In this document: piece after piece, positions 17,261 through 28,475 of the stretch
Layout: the number at the start of each line of letters is the position of its first letter
Numbering within the stretch: position 1 is the stretch's first letter
Source: Pseudoruegeria sp. SHC-113
GTDB lineage: Bacteria; Pseudomonadota; Alphaproteobacteria; Rhodobacterales; Rhodobacteraceae
Length of the DNA stretch: 64,000 nt
Direction: 5' to 3'
Assembly (NCBI RefSeq): GCF_025376885.1
Contig: NZ_JAHUBR010000001.1
Span: 1,240,001-1,304,000 of the forward strand
Notes under the pieces: generated by a model
The model's database searches: none
What the model saw: only the letters and a program-made list of their open reading frames with translations
Told to the model about the DNA's origin: nothing
Made by a program: the position numbers and the translations under genes

Positions 17261-18958
17261 TTACTTCACGCGGTGCCAGTCGGCGACGTTCCAGAGCTCG
17301 GAGTCCCAGACGTTCAGCTTCACGCCGCCAAGGCTGTTGGCGTGGGCCGAGAGGCGGCCACGGTGCACGAGCGGGATCATGCCGCCGTTTTCCACAACCA
17401 TGCGGTTCAGCTCTTTCGCGATCTCGGCGCGCTCATCGGCGTTGGCCGTGGAGGCGAGCTTGGCGTGCAGCGCGTCATATTCCTCGGAGCAGAAGCGGGA
17501 GATGTTCTCGCCCTGCCACTGGTTGGCCGGCGACGGAGCCTTGTCGCACAGCGCGTTGCCGAGGTAGGTCTGCGGGTCGGTGCCGTTGAAGGTGTTGGCG
17601 TACATTTCCACGTCCGCGTAGAACTTCTGGAAGGTGTCCGGGGAGCCCGGATCGCCACCGAAGAAGACGGATGCGTTGATGTTGCGCAGCTCGGCTTCAA
17701 CGCCAATTTCGCTCCACCACTGTTTGATCAGGGCTTGGAAGTCCTGACGCACGGCGTTGGTGGAGGTCTGGTACAGAACCTTCAGCGCCACGCCGTCTTT
17801 CTCGCGGATGCCGTCGCCGTCGGTGTCAACGATGCCGGCTTCATCGAGCAGCGCGTTGGCGCCGGCGATGTCCTGCACGTCACAGCCTTCGACTTCGATC
17901 GCGTAAGCCGCCGGGGCCGGAACCCAGGAGCAGGACACGCGGCCGGCCTTGCCGTAGCCGACTTCCACCAGCAGCGGGCGGTCGATGGCCATGGAGAGCG
18001 CCTTGTAGACGGCCGGATCCGAGAGGAACGGGTGCGGACGCACGACGGAACGCTCGTCCGGGCCAAGCGCCGGATCGGGGTTGGTGTTGTTGAGCATGAT
18101 GCGCTCAAGCAGCGGGCCGAAGCCGGCCACGGCGGTGCCTTTGCCAGCGGCTTCCATGCCGGCAATCACGTCGGGTGCGAGCTGCAGGTTCCAGGCGTAG
18201 TCGAACTCGCCGGTTTCCATCACGGCGCGGCCCGCAGCGGTGGCATCGCCGCCGCCCTTGAAGGTCAGCGTGGCGAAGGCCGGCTTGGCGGCGTCGCGGT
18301 AGTTCTGGTTGGCTTCCATCGAGATCACGTCGTTGGGACGGAAATCGGTGACGGTGAAGGGGCCGGTGCCAACGGGGTTGAAGTTTTCCGTGGTGCACTC
18401 GGGCGCTTTGGCGCCAAGGCAGTTGGCGAATTGTGCCGCCTGCAGGATCGGGCTCTCACCGCCCACGAAGGGGCCGTAGGGGAAGGGGGTGGGCTTGTCG
18501 AAGGTGACGACAACGGTCAGCTCGTCGGGCGTTTCCACGCTCGTCACGCCGCCGAATTTCGTCAGCTGGGCGCAGCCGCCTTCGGGATGCATGCAGTAGT
18601 CGGCGGTGAATTTCACGTCAGCCGAGGTGAAGGGGGTGCCGTCGGACCACAGGATGCCCGGTTTGATCTTCCAGGTGATGGAGGTCAGATCCTCGGCCAC
18701 GCCGCCGTTTTCCACGGTCGGCACTTCTTCGGCCAGCCAGGGCACCAGCGTGCCGGTCTCGTCGTAGCGGGCCAGCGGCTCGATGATCAGCGAGGCGGCC
18801 TCGATGTCCTTGGTGCCACCCGACAGGAACGGGTTCAGGATCGACGGTGCCTGCCAATAGATGATGTTCACATGGCCGTCCGCGCCACGCTCGGCCATGG
18901 CCATCGGTGCCATGGCAAAGGCGGCGGCAGCGCCCAGCAGGGTTGCTTTGAGGTTCAT
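17261..18958 (-). CDS. Peptide ABC transporter substrate-binding protein (SBP_bac_5, DppA/OppA class)
   Basis: A 565-residue secreted protein with signal peptide MNLKATLLGAAAAFAMAPMAMA and a cluster C (SBP_bac_5) fold: IIYWQAPSILNPFLSGGTKD at the start, LTSITWKIKPGILWSDGTPFTSADVKFT near 100-125 (the family signature with W-K-x-x-P-G-x-x-W-S-D-G), and a long C-terminal lobe. It delivers peptide-like substrates to the DppB/DppC pair encoded downstream. An RBS AAGGAG is seen before the ATG. It is full length. The ligand cannot be deduced, but the neighbourhood suggests peptides or N-acyl amino acids. Confidence 0.9.
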   Translation of the reverse strand: MNLKATLLGAAAAFAMAPMAMAERGADGHVNIIYWQAPSILNPFLSGGTKDIEAASLIIEPLARYDETGTLVPWLAEEVPTVENGGVAEDLTSITWKIKPGILWSDGTPFTSADVKFTADYCMHPEGGCAQLTKFGGVTSVETPDELTVVVTFDKPTPFPYGPFVGGESPILQAAQFANCLGAKAPECTTENFNPVGTGPFTVTDFRPNDVISMEANQNYRDAAKPAFATLTFKGGGDATAAGRAVMETGEFDYAWNLQLAPDVIAGMEAAGKGTAVAGFGPLLERIMLNNTNPDPALGPDERSVVRPHPFLSDPAVYKALSMAIDRPLLVEVGYGKAGRVSCSWVPAPAAYAIEVEGCDVQDIAGANALLDEAGIVDTDGDGIREKDGVALKVLYQTSTNAVRQDFQALIKQWWSEIGVEAELRNINASVFFGGDPGSPDTFQKFYADVEMYANTFNGTDPQTYLGNALCDKAPSPANQWQGENISRFCSEEYDALHAKLASTANADERAEIAKELNRMVVENGGMIPLVHRGRLSAHANSLGGVKLNVWDSELWNVADWHRVK

Positions 18959-19379
18959 TCAGACTCTCCTTGTTGGATTTCCCCGTTTTCGGGTTTGCCC
19001 CGAAAATCGTTTTTCACGTTTGTTGCGGACACCTTTTTGGTGCTCCGGTCAGTATGACACTGTTTGAAGGCTCCCTGACAATGCCCGCGTTACGTGCGGT
19101 GGAGTTGACACCGATCGCTGCCCAATGGGCGAGCGAATGCCCATAGTCTGACCAGTTCCAGATTTTTGTAAAGGCCCTGCGCGGCACTCGGGCACATCTT
19201 GTTGGCTACGTTAGTTAACATTGCCAACTAACTATGCAAAGCTGGTCGAAAGAGGCAGAGAATCGCTCCGTACCGGTGCCGTAGGGGCAGGGGAATCAGG
19301 CAGGCGCGGCTGCGCTTGTGTTTGACAATTTCCCGAAAGCCTCGCTAGCGTTCCGGCCAAAACAACAGGGTAAGCAACC
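18959..19379. promoter_or_regulatory. 421-bp divergent intergenic region of the peptide transporter
   Basis: No credible coding region is present here. The stretch between the binding-protein start (minus) and the double-ATPase start (plus) is AT-richer than the genes and carries a 21-bp palindrome at 19211-19231 and a TTGACA at 19322-19327 followed 18 bp later by a weak TAGCGT that could be the ATPase promoter. The remainder shows no further structure I can support. Confidence 0.6.
19211..19231. promoter_or_regulatory. Palindromic operator candidate in the peptide-transporter divergent region
   Basis: Left arm TTAGTTAAC and right arm GCCAACTAA (complement TTAGTTGGC) are separated by three bases, giving 7 of 9 matched positions including all six outer ones. 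It sits near the middle of the gap, suited to control both divergent units. The regulator is not identified; no regulator gene is adjacent. Confidence 0.55.
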
Positions 19380-21197
<1,818 letters not shown>

Positions 21198-21228
21198 TCC
21201 GATCGCGCGGCCCGGTCAGGAGGCATCT

Positions 21229-22392
21229 GTGAGAGAAGACCTTACCGCACGCGAGATCCTTGAGCGGCTCGTCGCCTTTCCCACCGTCAGCAGCGGCAGT
21301 AATCTGGCGTTGATCGACTGGGTGGAGGGCTATCTCGCGGGCCATGGCGTTGCCGCCCACCGCGTTTATAACGCCGATCGCACCAAGGCCGCGCTGTTTG
21401 CCAATGTGGGGCCGGAGGTGGCGGGCGGTGTCGTCCTCTCTGGCCATACGGATGTGGTGCCGGTGGAGGGGCAGGCGTGGACCAGCGATCCCTTCACGCT
21501 CACCGAACGCGACGGCAAGCTCTATGGGCGCGGCGCTTGTGACATGAAAGGCTTCTGCGCGCTTGCGCTGGCGGCGGTGCCCGAGGCGCTGCAGGCCGGG
21601 GTGAACCGCCCGCTGCAGATCGCGCTCTCCTATGACGAGGAAATCGGCTGCACCGGTGCACCGCCGCTGGTTGAAGCGATGAACGCAACCCTGCCCAAGG
21701 CCTTGGCCGCGCTGATCGGGGAGCCGACGATGATGCAGGTGGTGACGGGCCACAAGGGCATGTCGGGGCTGCGGGTGCATGTGAAGGGCTTTGAGGTGCA
21801 TTCCTCGCTGCTGCCCGAAGGGGTCTCGGCCATTCTGGAAGGCACGCGGCTCGTAGATTGGGTGCGCCAGCGCAACGCGGAGCTTCAGGCCGCCACCCCA
21901 AGCGCGCTCGCGGCCATGTTCCATCCGCCCTTCACCACCGCCCATGTGGGCGAGATCCGGGGCGGCACGGCCCATAACATCACCGCCAAGGATTGCCGGT
22001 TTGACGTCACCTTCCGCAGCGTTCCCGGCGAATCTGCTGCCGATTGGGCAGATCGCTTCCGCGAGGAAGCCGCCGCGCTGGATGCAGAACTGAAAGCACG
22101 TCATCCGGCCGCTGGCGTCGTGGTGGAAGAGGATTTCATCATGCCCGCCCTGCGCCCCGAAACCGACGGCGCCGCGGAAGAACTCGCCCGCCGCCTGACC
22201 GGCGACAACGGCAGCCACACGGTGAGCTACGGCACCGAAGCCGGGCATTTTCAGGATGGCGGCTATTCGGCTGTCGTCTGCGGCCCGGGCGACATCGCCC
22301 AGGCCCACCAGCCCGACGAATACATCACCCTTTCCCAATTCGACGCCGGCCAGGCCTTCCTGCGCCGGCTGATCACCCATCTCTCAGAATAG
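21229..22392 (+). CDS. argE: Acetylornithine deacetylase-type M20 metallopeptidase
   Basis: The start is a GTG at 21229 preceded by AGGAGG; 387 residues. Zinc-site motifs of the M20/ArgE family are clear: SGHTDVVPVEGQ with the His and Asp ligands near residue 70, GRGACDMKGFCALAL with the bridging Asp near 103-109, and DEEIGCTGAPPLV with the catalytic Glu near 137. It is of the ArgE class, hydrolysing N2-acetylornithine to ornithine, but the placement after a peptide transporter ATPase means an N-acyl amino acid or dipeptide substrate is equally plausible. The gene name should be taken as the family label. Confidence 0.8.
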   Translation: MREDLTAREILERLVAFPTVSSGSNLALIDWVEGYLAGHGVAAHRVYNADRTKAALFANVGPEVAGGVVLSGHTDVVPVEGQAWTSDPFTLTERDGKLYGRGACDMKGFCALALAAVPEALQAGVNRPLQIALSYDEEIGCTGAPPLVEAMNATLPKALAALIGEPTMMQVVTGHKGMSGLRVHVKGFEVHSSLLPEGVSAILEGTRLVDWVRQRNAELQAATPSALAAMFHPPFTTAHVGEIRGGTAHNITAKDCRFDVTFRSVPGESAADWADRFREEAAALDAELKARHPAAGVVVEEDFIMPALRPETDGAAEELARRLTGDNGSHTVSYGTEAGHFQDGGYSAVVCGPGDIAQAHQPDEYITLSQFDAGQAFLRRLITHLSE

Positions 22393-22400
22393 GACGATCC

Positions 22401-23564
22401 ATGCCCATCAAGAACCGTTTTGCCGAGCTTCAGGACGAAATCACCGCCTGGCGGCGCGACCTGCATGAAAACCCTGAGATCCTCTTTGAAACCCACCGCA
22501 CCGCGGCGATGGTGGCCGAAAAGCTGAAGGAATTTGGCTGCGACGAGATCGTCACCGGCCTCGGGCGCACCGGGGTTGTGGGCGTGATCAAGGGCAAGGC
22601 CAACACCTCGGGCAAGGTCGTGGGCCTGCGCGCCGATATGGACGCGCTGCCGATCCACGAGGCGACGGGGCTGGAGTATGCTTCCAAGACCCCGGGCGCG
22701 ATGCACGCTTGCGGCCACGATGGCCACACCGCCATGCTGCTCGGCGCGGCGAAATACCTGTCGGAAACGCGCAACTTCGACGGCACGGTGGTGGTGATCT
22801 TCCAGCCCGCCGAAGAAGGCGGCGGCGGTGGCCGCGAGATGTGCGAAGACGGCATGATGGAGCGCTTCGGCATTCAGGAAGTCTACGGCATGCACAACTG
22901 GCCGGGCCGCCCTGTTGGCAGCTTCGCCATCCGCCCGGGCGCTTTCTTTGCCGCCACGGACACGTTTGAAATCGCGGTGAAAGGGCGCGGCGGACATGCC
23001 GCCAAACCCCAGGAAACCGTGGATCCTGTGGTGATGGCGAGCCAGATCGTGACCGCCCTGCAAACCATCGCCAGCCGCAACGCCGATCCGGTGAAGCAGG
23101 TGGTGGTTTCCGTGACAAGCATCGAGAGCGACAGCAAGGCTTTCAACGTGATCCCGCAGAAGGTCACCCTGCGCGGCACCGTGCGCACGCTTGATGCGGA
23201 GATCCGCGATTTGGCCGAAACCCGGATCAAGGCGATCTGTGAAAGCATGGGCGTAGCGCTGGGTGGCGCGGCGGATGTGAATTACATGCGGGGCTATCCG
23301 GTGATGGTGAACAGCGAGGCCGAAACCGAATTCGCCGCCGAAGTGGCGCGCAAAGTCTCCGGCGGCTGCGATGACGCGCCGCTCGTCATGGGTGGTGAGG
23401 ATTTCGCCTATATGCTCGAAGAACGCCCGGGCGCCTACATCCTTGTCGGCAATGGCGATACGGCCGCGGTGCATCACCCGGAATACAACTTCAACGACGA
23501 TGCCATTCCAGCGGGCTGCTCCTGGTGGGCGGAGATCGTGGAAAGCCGGATGCCCGCCGCCTAA
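22401..23564 (+). CDS. M20 amidohydrolase (hippurate hydrolase / IAA-amino-acid hydrolase type)
   Basis: The ATG at 22401 gives 387 residues (MPIKNRFAELQDEITAWRRDLHENPE); the longer open frame to 22044 runs through argE and is spurious. RRDLHENPE, GLRADMDALPIHE, MHACGHDGHTAMLLGAA and FQPAEEGGGGGREM are the hallmark motifs of M20D hydrolases (HipO, carboxypeptidase S), with the Cys/His metal ligands and catalytic Glu present. It cleaves N-acyl or aryl amino acids in the cytoplasm. It lies eight bases after the argE-type gene; together with the peptide transporter this suggests import then hydrolysis of acylated amino acids. Confidence 0.88.
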   Translation: MPIKNRFAELQDEITAWRRDLHENPEILFETHRTAAMVAEKLKEFGCDEIVTGLGRTGVVGVIKGKANTSGKVVGLRADMDALPIHEATGLEYASKTPGAMHACGHDGHTAMLLGAAKYLSETRNFDGTVVVIFQPAEEGGGGGREMCEDGMMERFGIQEVYGMHNWPGRPVGSFAIRPGAFFAATDTFEIAVKGRGGHAAKPQETVDPVVMASQIVTALQTIASRNADPVKQVVVSVTSIESDSKAFNVIPQKVTLRGTVRTLDAEIRDLAETRIKAICESMGVALGGAADVNYMRGYPVMVNSEAETEFAAEVARKVSGGCDDAPLVMGGEDFAYMLEERPGAYILVGNGDTAAVHHPEYNFNDDAIPAGCSWWAEIVESRMPAA

Positions 23565-23579
23565 CGCCATTCAAAATGC

Positions 23580-23628
23580 ATGCGGGGCTTTGCCCCGCAT
23601 ACTGGATTGTTGCGAGGCTCTGCCTCGC
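23580..23628 (+). terminator. Tandem hairpins after the M20 hydrolase operon
   Basis: ATGCGGGG-CTTTG-CCCCGCAT (23580-23600) and GCGAGGC-TCT-GCCTCGC (23612-23628) are perfect stems 15 bp after the stop. No T-run follows, but they lead directly into a copy of the dispersed intergenic element. Confidence 0.6.
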
Positions 23629-23633
23629 GCTCC

Positions 23634-23722
23634 GGGATATTTGGGGCAAGATGATGGGGCCCCACTTTGTTCTGTAAATATCTCGGGGGAGTCGCCGAAG
23701 GCGGCGGGGGCAGAGCCCCCTC
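23634..23722 (-). repeat. Dispersed intergenic element, copy 3
   Basis: A minus-oriented copy between convergent genes. It shares an uninterrupted stretch of over 30 bases (GGGGCCCCACTTTGTTCTGT followed by AAATATCTCGGGG) with copies 1/2 at 5385-5515 and ends in GGGGGCAGAGCCCCC. Confidence 0.8.
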
Positions 23723-23730
23723 TGGCCAGT

Positions 23731-24735
23731 TTATCCGCCCGTATGGCTCATGTGGCGGCTCATCTGACCGCCGAGTTCCTGCCGGGAATAGTCGAAATCA
23801 TGGCCCTTGGGCTTCAGCCCGATGGCAGCGCGGATGGCCTCTTGCAGCGGAGCGTCCTGATCTGGGTGGGCGCGCAGGGGCGCGCGCAGGTCGCTTTTGC
23901 CTTCCTGCCCAAGGCAGGTGTAGATCTCGCCGGTGCAGGTGATGCGCACGCGGTTGCAGCTTTCGCAAAAATTATGGGTGAGCGGCGTGATGAAGCCGAT
24001 CTTCTGGCCGGTTTCCTCAAGCCGCACGTAACGCGCCGGGCCGCCGGTGCGTTCCGTTAGATCGCTCACGGTGAAGCGTTCGGCAAGGCGCGCGCGCAGA
24101 TCCTTGAGCGACCAATATTGCCCGAGCCGGTTTTCGTTGCCGATGTCGCCCATCGGCATGACCTCGATGAAGGTGAGGTCCATATCCTTTTGTGCGCACC
24201 AGTCGGTCAGCGTGAACAGTTCGTCCTCGTTGAAGTCTTTCAGCGCAACGGTGTTGATTTTCACGCGAAGGCCTGCCGCCTGCGCTGCTTCGATGCCCTC
24301 CAGCACCTGTTGCAGGCGGCCCCAGCGGGTGATTTCAGCGAATTTGGCCTCATCCAGCGTGTCGAGCGAGATGTTGATGCGGCGCACACCGGCCTCAAAC
24401 AGCGGCTGCGCGAATTTCGCCAGCTGGCTGCCGTTGGTGGTGAGCGTCAGTTCCGAGAGCGCGCCGCTGTCAAGGTGGCGGCTCATGCCCTCGAAAAACG
24501 TCATGATCCCCTTGCGCACGAGCGGCTCGCCGCCGGTGATGCGCAGCTTCTTCACGCCCATGCCGATGAAGGCAGAGCAGAGGCGGTCCAGCTCTTCCAG
24601 CGTCAGCAATTCCTTCTTGGGAAGGAAGGTCATGTTCTCCGACATGCAGTACACACAGCGGAAATCGCATCGGTCTGTCACCGAAACCCGCAGGTAGGTG
24701 ATGGCGCGCTGGAAGGGGTCGATCAACTGGCTCAT
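23731..24735 (-). CDS. moaA: GTP 3',8-cyclase (molybdenum cofactor biosynthesis)
   Basis: A 334-residue radical-SAM enzyme. Cys23, Cys27 and Cys30 ([10 protein letters not shown]) ligate the SAM cluster; the second cluster's Cys residues are in [21 protein letters not shown] near 265-285, and the C-terminus ends in Gly-Gly, which is needed for activity. It makes 3',8-cyclo-7,8-dihydro-GTP, the first step of molybdopterin synthesis. Full length, standing alone here; no moa neighbours in view. Confidence 0.95.
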   Translation of the reverse strand: MSQLIDPFQRAITYLRVSVTDRCDFRCVYCMSENMTFLPKKELLTLEELDRLCSAFIGMGVKKLRITGGEPLVRKGIMTFFEGMSRHLDSGALSELTLTTNGSQLAKFAQPLFEAGVRRINISLDTLDEAKFAEITRWGRLQQVLEGIEAAQAAGLRVKINTVALKDFNEDELFTLTDWCAQKDMDLTFIEVMPMGDIGNENRLGQYWSLKDLRARLAERFTVSDLTERTGGPARYVRLEETGQKIGFITPLTHNFCESCNRVRITCTGEIYTCLGQEGKSDLRAPLRAHPDQDAPLQEAIRAAIGLKPKGHDFDYSRQELGGQMSRHMSHTGG

Positions 24736-24813
24736 GCAGGGAAGGTAGGAGTCAATTCGCCCAAGGGCAAGCGCGGGATTGCACCTTCAAAACCGGGTGC
24801 CTAGGGTGGCGTC

Positions 24814-25293
24814 ATGAAAATGCGTTCCGTCCTTTCCCCCTTTCCCCTCGCGCTTGCCCTGGCAGGCTGTGCGTCGCTGCAGATGCCACAGCTGGCGCCC
24901 ACGCCAGAGGCGCCTGAAGCCACGGCGACAGCGGCCGATCCTGAGGCGCGCGTTGCGCCTGCAGATGCGGTGACGGTGGAAGAATTCGACACCACGACGT
25001 CTGCCGAACGCGCGGCCGCTGAAGCTGCCCCGGCCCCGGCTGGCGAGGCGCTTCTGGGCAAGACGGTCGCCTCGCTCGGCGATCCCACGCTGGGTGGGTT
25101 CTGGCTGGAAACGCCGCTCGTGGATTCCACCCGACAGGGACGCATCGAAAGCGCTGCTGGAAAAAGCGTGAACGTGGAGCTGCGCCCCATCGACGGCGCG
25201 GCGTCGGCCGGCAGCCGCATCTCGCTGGCCGCGTTGCGCCTGCTGGAAGTGCCGTTGACCGATCTGCCGGAGCTGTCCGTCTATGGCGGCTGA
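24814..25293 (+). CDS. Small Pro/Ala-rich lipoprotein of unknown function
   Basis: A 159-residue exported protein. LALAGC near residue 17-20 is a lipobox for signal peptidase II. A low-complexity Ala/Pro/Glu linker (about 25-85) follows, then a compact C-terminal part (LGKTVASLGDPTLGGFWLETPLV ... SAAGKSVNVELRPIDGAASAGSRISLAALRLLEVPLTDLPEL) that could be a beta-rich module. Similar proteins in roseobacters carry the misleading name D-galactarate dehydratase; nothing here supports such an enzyme. The gene overlaps the downstream acyl-CoA synthetase start by 11 bases. Divergent from moaA. Confidence 0.7.
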   Translation: MKMRSVLSPFPLALALAGCASLQMPQLAPTPEAPEATATAADPEARVAPADAVTVEEFDTTTSAERAAAEAAPAPAGEALLGKTVASLGDPTLGGFWLETPLVDSTRQGRIESAAGKSVNVELRPIDGAASAGSRISLAALRLLEVPLTDLPELSVYGG

Positions 25294-26899
25294 GCCCCTG
25301 CGGCTTCTGGATCCGGCCTGGGACTGGAGCACAGCGCAGGCCCGCTTCCGCTGGCAGGTGCCGGAGCATTTCAACATCGCCGAGGTCTGCTGCGATCGCT
25401 GGGCGCGCCGTGAACCGGACCGCCTTGCGCTGACCCACATTGGTGACGATGGCAGCCGCAGCAGCTGGAGTTACGGCCAGCTCAAGCTGGCCTCAGACAG
25501 GCTGGCGGCGGCGTTCCGGGCCGAAGGCGTGGGGCAGGGGGATCGCGTGGCGCTGCTCTTGCCGCAGGGCCCTGAGGTGCTGATCACCCATTTCGCCGCG
25601 ATGAAACTGGGCGCGATTGTCCTCCCGCTCTTCACGCTCTTCGGCCCTGAGGCGCTGGACTTCCGCCTCTCCGACAGCGGCGCGCGCGTGCTGGTGACCG
25701 ATGGCGCGAGCCTTGAGAAACTCGCCGCACTGCAGACGAGGCCGCAGGCTGTTTTCTGCACCGATCCCGCGCCCGCGCCGATCAGAAGCTTTGCGCAGGC
25801 CATCGATCACGGGCCGGGGCTCACTCAGATGGTGAACACCCGTTCAGAAGATCCGGCGGTGCTGATCTACACCTCCGGCACCACCGGCCCGCCGAAAGGC
25901 GCGCTCCATGCCCATCGCTTCCTGCTTGGCCATCTGCCCTGCATGGAGCTTGGCCATATGCACTTTCCGCAGCCCGGCGCCGTGGGTTGGACGCCCGCCG
26001 ACTGGGCCTGGATCGGTGGGCTGATGGATATGGCGATGCCCTGCCTCTACTACGGCGTGCCGCAAATCTCGGGCCGGATGCGCAAGTTCGATCCTGACGC
26101 CGCCTTCCGCCTGATCCGCGAGGAGGCGCTCACCACGCTCTTCCTGCCGCCCACCGCGCTGCGGCTGTTGCGGCAGGCGCAGGTGCCTGCGGGGCTCTCT
26201 GTGCGCTCGATCACCTCGGGCGGCGAGAGCCTTGGCGCGGATCTGTTGCAATGGGGGCGGGACGCGCTGAACGCGCCCATCAACGAGCTTTATGGCCAGA
26301 CCGAATGCAACCTCGTGATCTCCGGCAACCCCGAGATGATGGAGATCCGCCCCGGCACCATGGGCCGCGCCCTGCCGGGCCATGAGGTCGCCATCATCGA
26401 CGCGCAAGGCACGCCCCTGCCGCCCAACACCGAAGGCGAGATCGCCGTGCGCGCGCCCGATCCGGTGATGTTTCTGGGCTATTGGAACCAGCCCGAGGCC
26501 ACGGCGAAGAAATTCGTCAACGGCTGGCTGAAAACCTGCGATCTGGGGCGGATGGACGCCGAAGGCTACGTCACCTACGGCAGCCGCGATGACGATGTGA
26601 TCACCTCTGCCGGATACCGCATCGGCCCCACCGAGATCGAGAACTGCCTTGCGGGCCATCCGGATGTGCTGGCGGCCGCCGTGGTGGGCGTGCCCGATCC
26701 TGTCCGCACCGAGGCCGTGAAGGCCTATGTGGTGCTGCGCGAGGGCGCGGCTTGGGACGGGCTGGAGGCCACGCTGATAGCCCGCGTGCGCGCGCAGGTC
26801 AGCGCCCATGTCGCCCCGCGCAGCGTGGAGCGGATCGCGGAAATGCCGATGACGGCCACCGGAAAAATCCAGCGCCGCGTGCTGCGCGCGCGCGGCTAG
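25283..26899 (+). CDS. AMP-forming acyl-CoA synthetase (acetyl-CoA synthetase-like)
   Basis: A 538-residue ANL-superfamily enzyme. LIYTSGTTGPPKGALHAH (P-loop-like A3) near residue 193, ELYGQTECNLVISG (A5) near 340, and a C-terminal TATGKIQRRVLRARG with the A10 catalytic lysine are present, plus TCDLGRMDAEGYVTYGSRDDDVI (A7/A8). The WTPADWAWIGG sequence in the middle is typical of the medium/short-chain acetyl-CoA synthetase branch. It activates a carboxylic acid to its CoA ester; the acid is unknown. Start ATG at 25283 overlaps the lipoprotein gene. Confidence 0.85.
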   Translation: MAAEPLRLLDPAWDWSTAQARFRWQVPEHFNIAEVCCDRWARREPDRLALTHIGDDGSRSSWSYGQLKLASDRLAAAFRAEGVGQGDRVALLLPQGPEVLITHFAAMKLGAIVLPLFTLFGPEALDFRLSDSGARVLVTDGASLEKLAALQTRPQAVFCTDPAPAPIRSFAQAIDHGPGLTQMVNTRSEDPAVLIYTSGTTGPPKGALHAHRFLLGHLPCMELGHMHFPQPGAVGWTPADWAWIGGLMDMAMPCLYYGVPQISGRMRKFDPDAAFRLIREEALTTLFLPPTALRLLRQAQVPAGLSVRSITSGGESLGADLLQWGRDALNAPINELYGQTECNLVISGNPEMMEIRPGTMGRALPGHEVAIIDAQGTPLPPNTEGEIAVRAPDPVMFLGYWNQPEATAKKFVNGWLKTCDLGRMDAEGYVTYGSRDDDVITSAGYRIGPTEIENCLAGHPDVLAAAVVGVPDPVRTEAVKAYVVLREGAAWDGLEATLIARVRAQVSAHVAPRSVERIAEMPMTATGKIQRRVLRARG

Positions 26900-26995
26900 A
26901 CAAAGCGCCGCCCAAGCCGCCCCAAAGCCTTCCCTTGCCCCCCGCGCGGCCCTTCCGTATACGCGAGGCGCATATGACCCCAAAGGGACAGGACC

Positions 26996-28474
26996 ATGGC
27001 CAAAGTGAAGAAACAGCCCCGGCCCAAGGCGTTGCCGCCGAAGGGCTTCCGTGACTATTTCGGAAGCGAAGTGACCGAGCGCAAACATATGCTCGATCAG
27101 ATCGCCGCTGTGTATCATCGCTATGGTTTCGAGGCGTTGGAAAGCCCCGCCGTGGAAACGGTGGAGGCGCTCGGCAAGTTCCTGCCCGATGTGGATCGCC
27201 CCAACGAGGGCGTCTTTGCCTGGCAGGATGAAGACGAAAGCTGGATGGCGCTGCGCTACGATCTGACGGCCCCGCTGGCGCGTGTTTATGCCCAGCACCG
27301 CAACGATCTGCCCACGCCCTACCGCCGCTACGCGATGGGGCCTGTCTGGCGCAACGAAAAGCCCGGCCCCGGGCGCTACCGCCAGTTCTACCAATGCGAT
27401 GCCGACACGGTGGGCACCGCTTCCGTGGCTGCTGACGCCGAGATCTGCGCGATGCTCTCGGACACGCTGGAGCACGTGGGCATTCCGCGCGGCGATTACG
27501 TGGTGCGGGTGAACAACCGAAAGGTGCTGAACGGCGTGCTGGAGGCCATGGGGCTGCCTGAAGACGCCAGCACCCGCGATGACGTGCTGCGCACCATCGA
27601 CAAGTTCGACAAGGTCGGCGAGGCGGGCGTGCGCCAGCTCCTGACCAAGGGGCGGCTCGATGCCTCCGGCGCTTACATCGACGGTGTAGGCCTGAGCGAG
27701 GATCAGGCCGAGCCGGTGATCGCCTTCCTTACCTCCAAGGCCGCGGATGTGGCGCAAACCTTCGCGAACCTGCGCGGTGCGGTCGGCGCGAGCAAGATCG
27801 GCGCGGAAGGCATCGCGGAGCTGGAACAGATCGGCGATCTTCTGGCCGCAGGCGGTTATGGTGCAGACCGGATCGAGATTGATCCAAGCGTCGTGCGCGG
27901 GCTTGGCTATTACACCGGCCCGGTGTTCGAGGCCGAGCTGACCTTTGAAATCTTTGACGAAAAGGGCCAGAAGCGGCAGTTCGGCTCTGTCTCGGGCGGC
28001 GGGCGCTACGACGATCTGGTGAAGCGCTTCACAGGCCAGCCGGTGCCCGCAACGGGCGTGTCCATCGGTGTTGATCGCCTTCTGGCCGCCCTGCGCGAGA
28101 AGGGTCGCATCCAGAGCGAGGCCACCGGCCCCGTCGTGGTGACGGTGATGGATAAGGCCCGCATGGCTGATTACCAGGCCATGGTCACCGAGTTGCGCAA
28201 TGCCGGGATCCGCGCCGAGGTCTATCTGGGCAACCCGAAGAACTTCGGCAACCAGCTCAAATACGCCGACATGCGGCATTCGCCTGTGGCTATCATTCAG
28301 GGTGGCGACGAGGCCGAGCGCGGTGTGGTGCAGGTGAAGGATCTGGTGCTTGGGGCGAAGATCGCCCAGAGCGCCACGCTAGAGGAATGGAAGGCCCAGC
28401 CCGCGCAGACCGAAGTGCCGCTGGCGGATCTCGTGGCCGAGGTGCGCCGCATCCTTGCGGGCGCGGAGGGCTGA
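26996..28474 (+). CDS. hisS: Histidyl-tRNA synthetase
   Basis: A 492-residue class II aminoacyl-tRNA synthetase. [36 protein letters not shown] (cited in part: [10 protein letters not shown]) is motif 1, [21 protein letters not shown] is motif 2 and [13 protein letters not shown] with [13 protein letters not shown] is motif 3; the histidine-binding [11 protein letters not shown] is also present, followed by the anticodon-binding domain. Charges tRNA-His. It is a longer-than-E. coli form usual in alphaproteobacteria. The stop is one base before the hisZ ATG, linking it to histidine biosynthesis genes. Confidence 0.95.
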   Translation: MAKVKKQPRPKALPPKGFRDYFGSEVTERKHMLDQIAAVYHRYGFEALESPAVETVEALGKFLPDVDRPNEGVFAWQDEDESWMALRYDLTAPLARVYAQHRNDLPTPYRRYAMGPVWRNEKPGPGRYRQFYQCDADTVGTASVAADAEICAMLSDTLEHVGIPRGDYVVRVNNRKVLNGVLEAMGLPEDASTRDDVLRTIDKFDKVGEAGVRQLLTKGRLDASGAYIDGVGLSEDQAEPVIAFLTSKAADVAQTFANLRGAVGASKIGAEGIAELEQIGDLLAAGGYGADRIEIDPSVVRGLGYYTGPVFEAELTFEIFDEKGQKRQFGSVSGGGRYDDLVKRFTGQPVPATGVSIGVDRLLAALREKGRIQSEATGPVVVTVMDKARMADYQAMVTELRNAGIRAEVYLGNPKNFGNQLKYADMRHSPVAIIQGGDEAERGVVQVKDLVLGAKIAQSATLEEWKAQPAQTEVPLADLVAEVRRILAGAEG

Positions 28475-28475
28475 C

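Noticed and set aside
22044-22400. A 5' extension of the M20 hydrolase gene to 22044
   Set aside because: It runs out of frame through the 3' part of the argE-type gene; the ATG at 22401 gives the canonical N-terminus.
25844-28279. An 811-codon minus-strand frame opposite the acyl-CoA synthetase and hisS genes
   Set aside because: Shadow of the third-codon GC bias of real plus-strand genes; composition is His/Arg/Ala rich with no motifs.
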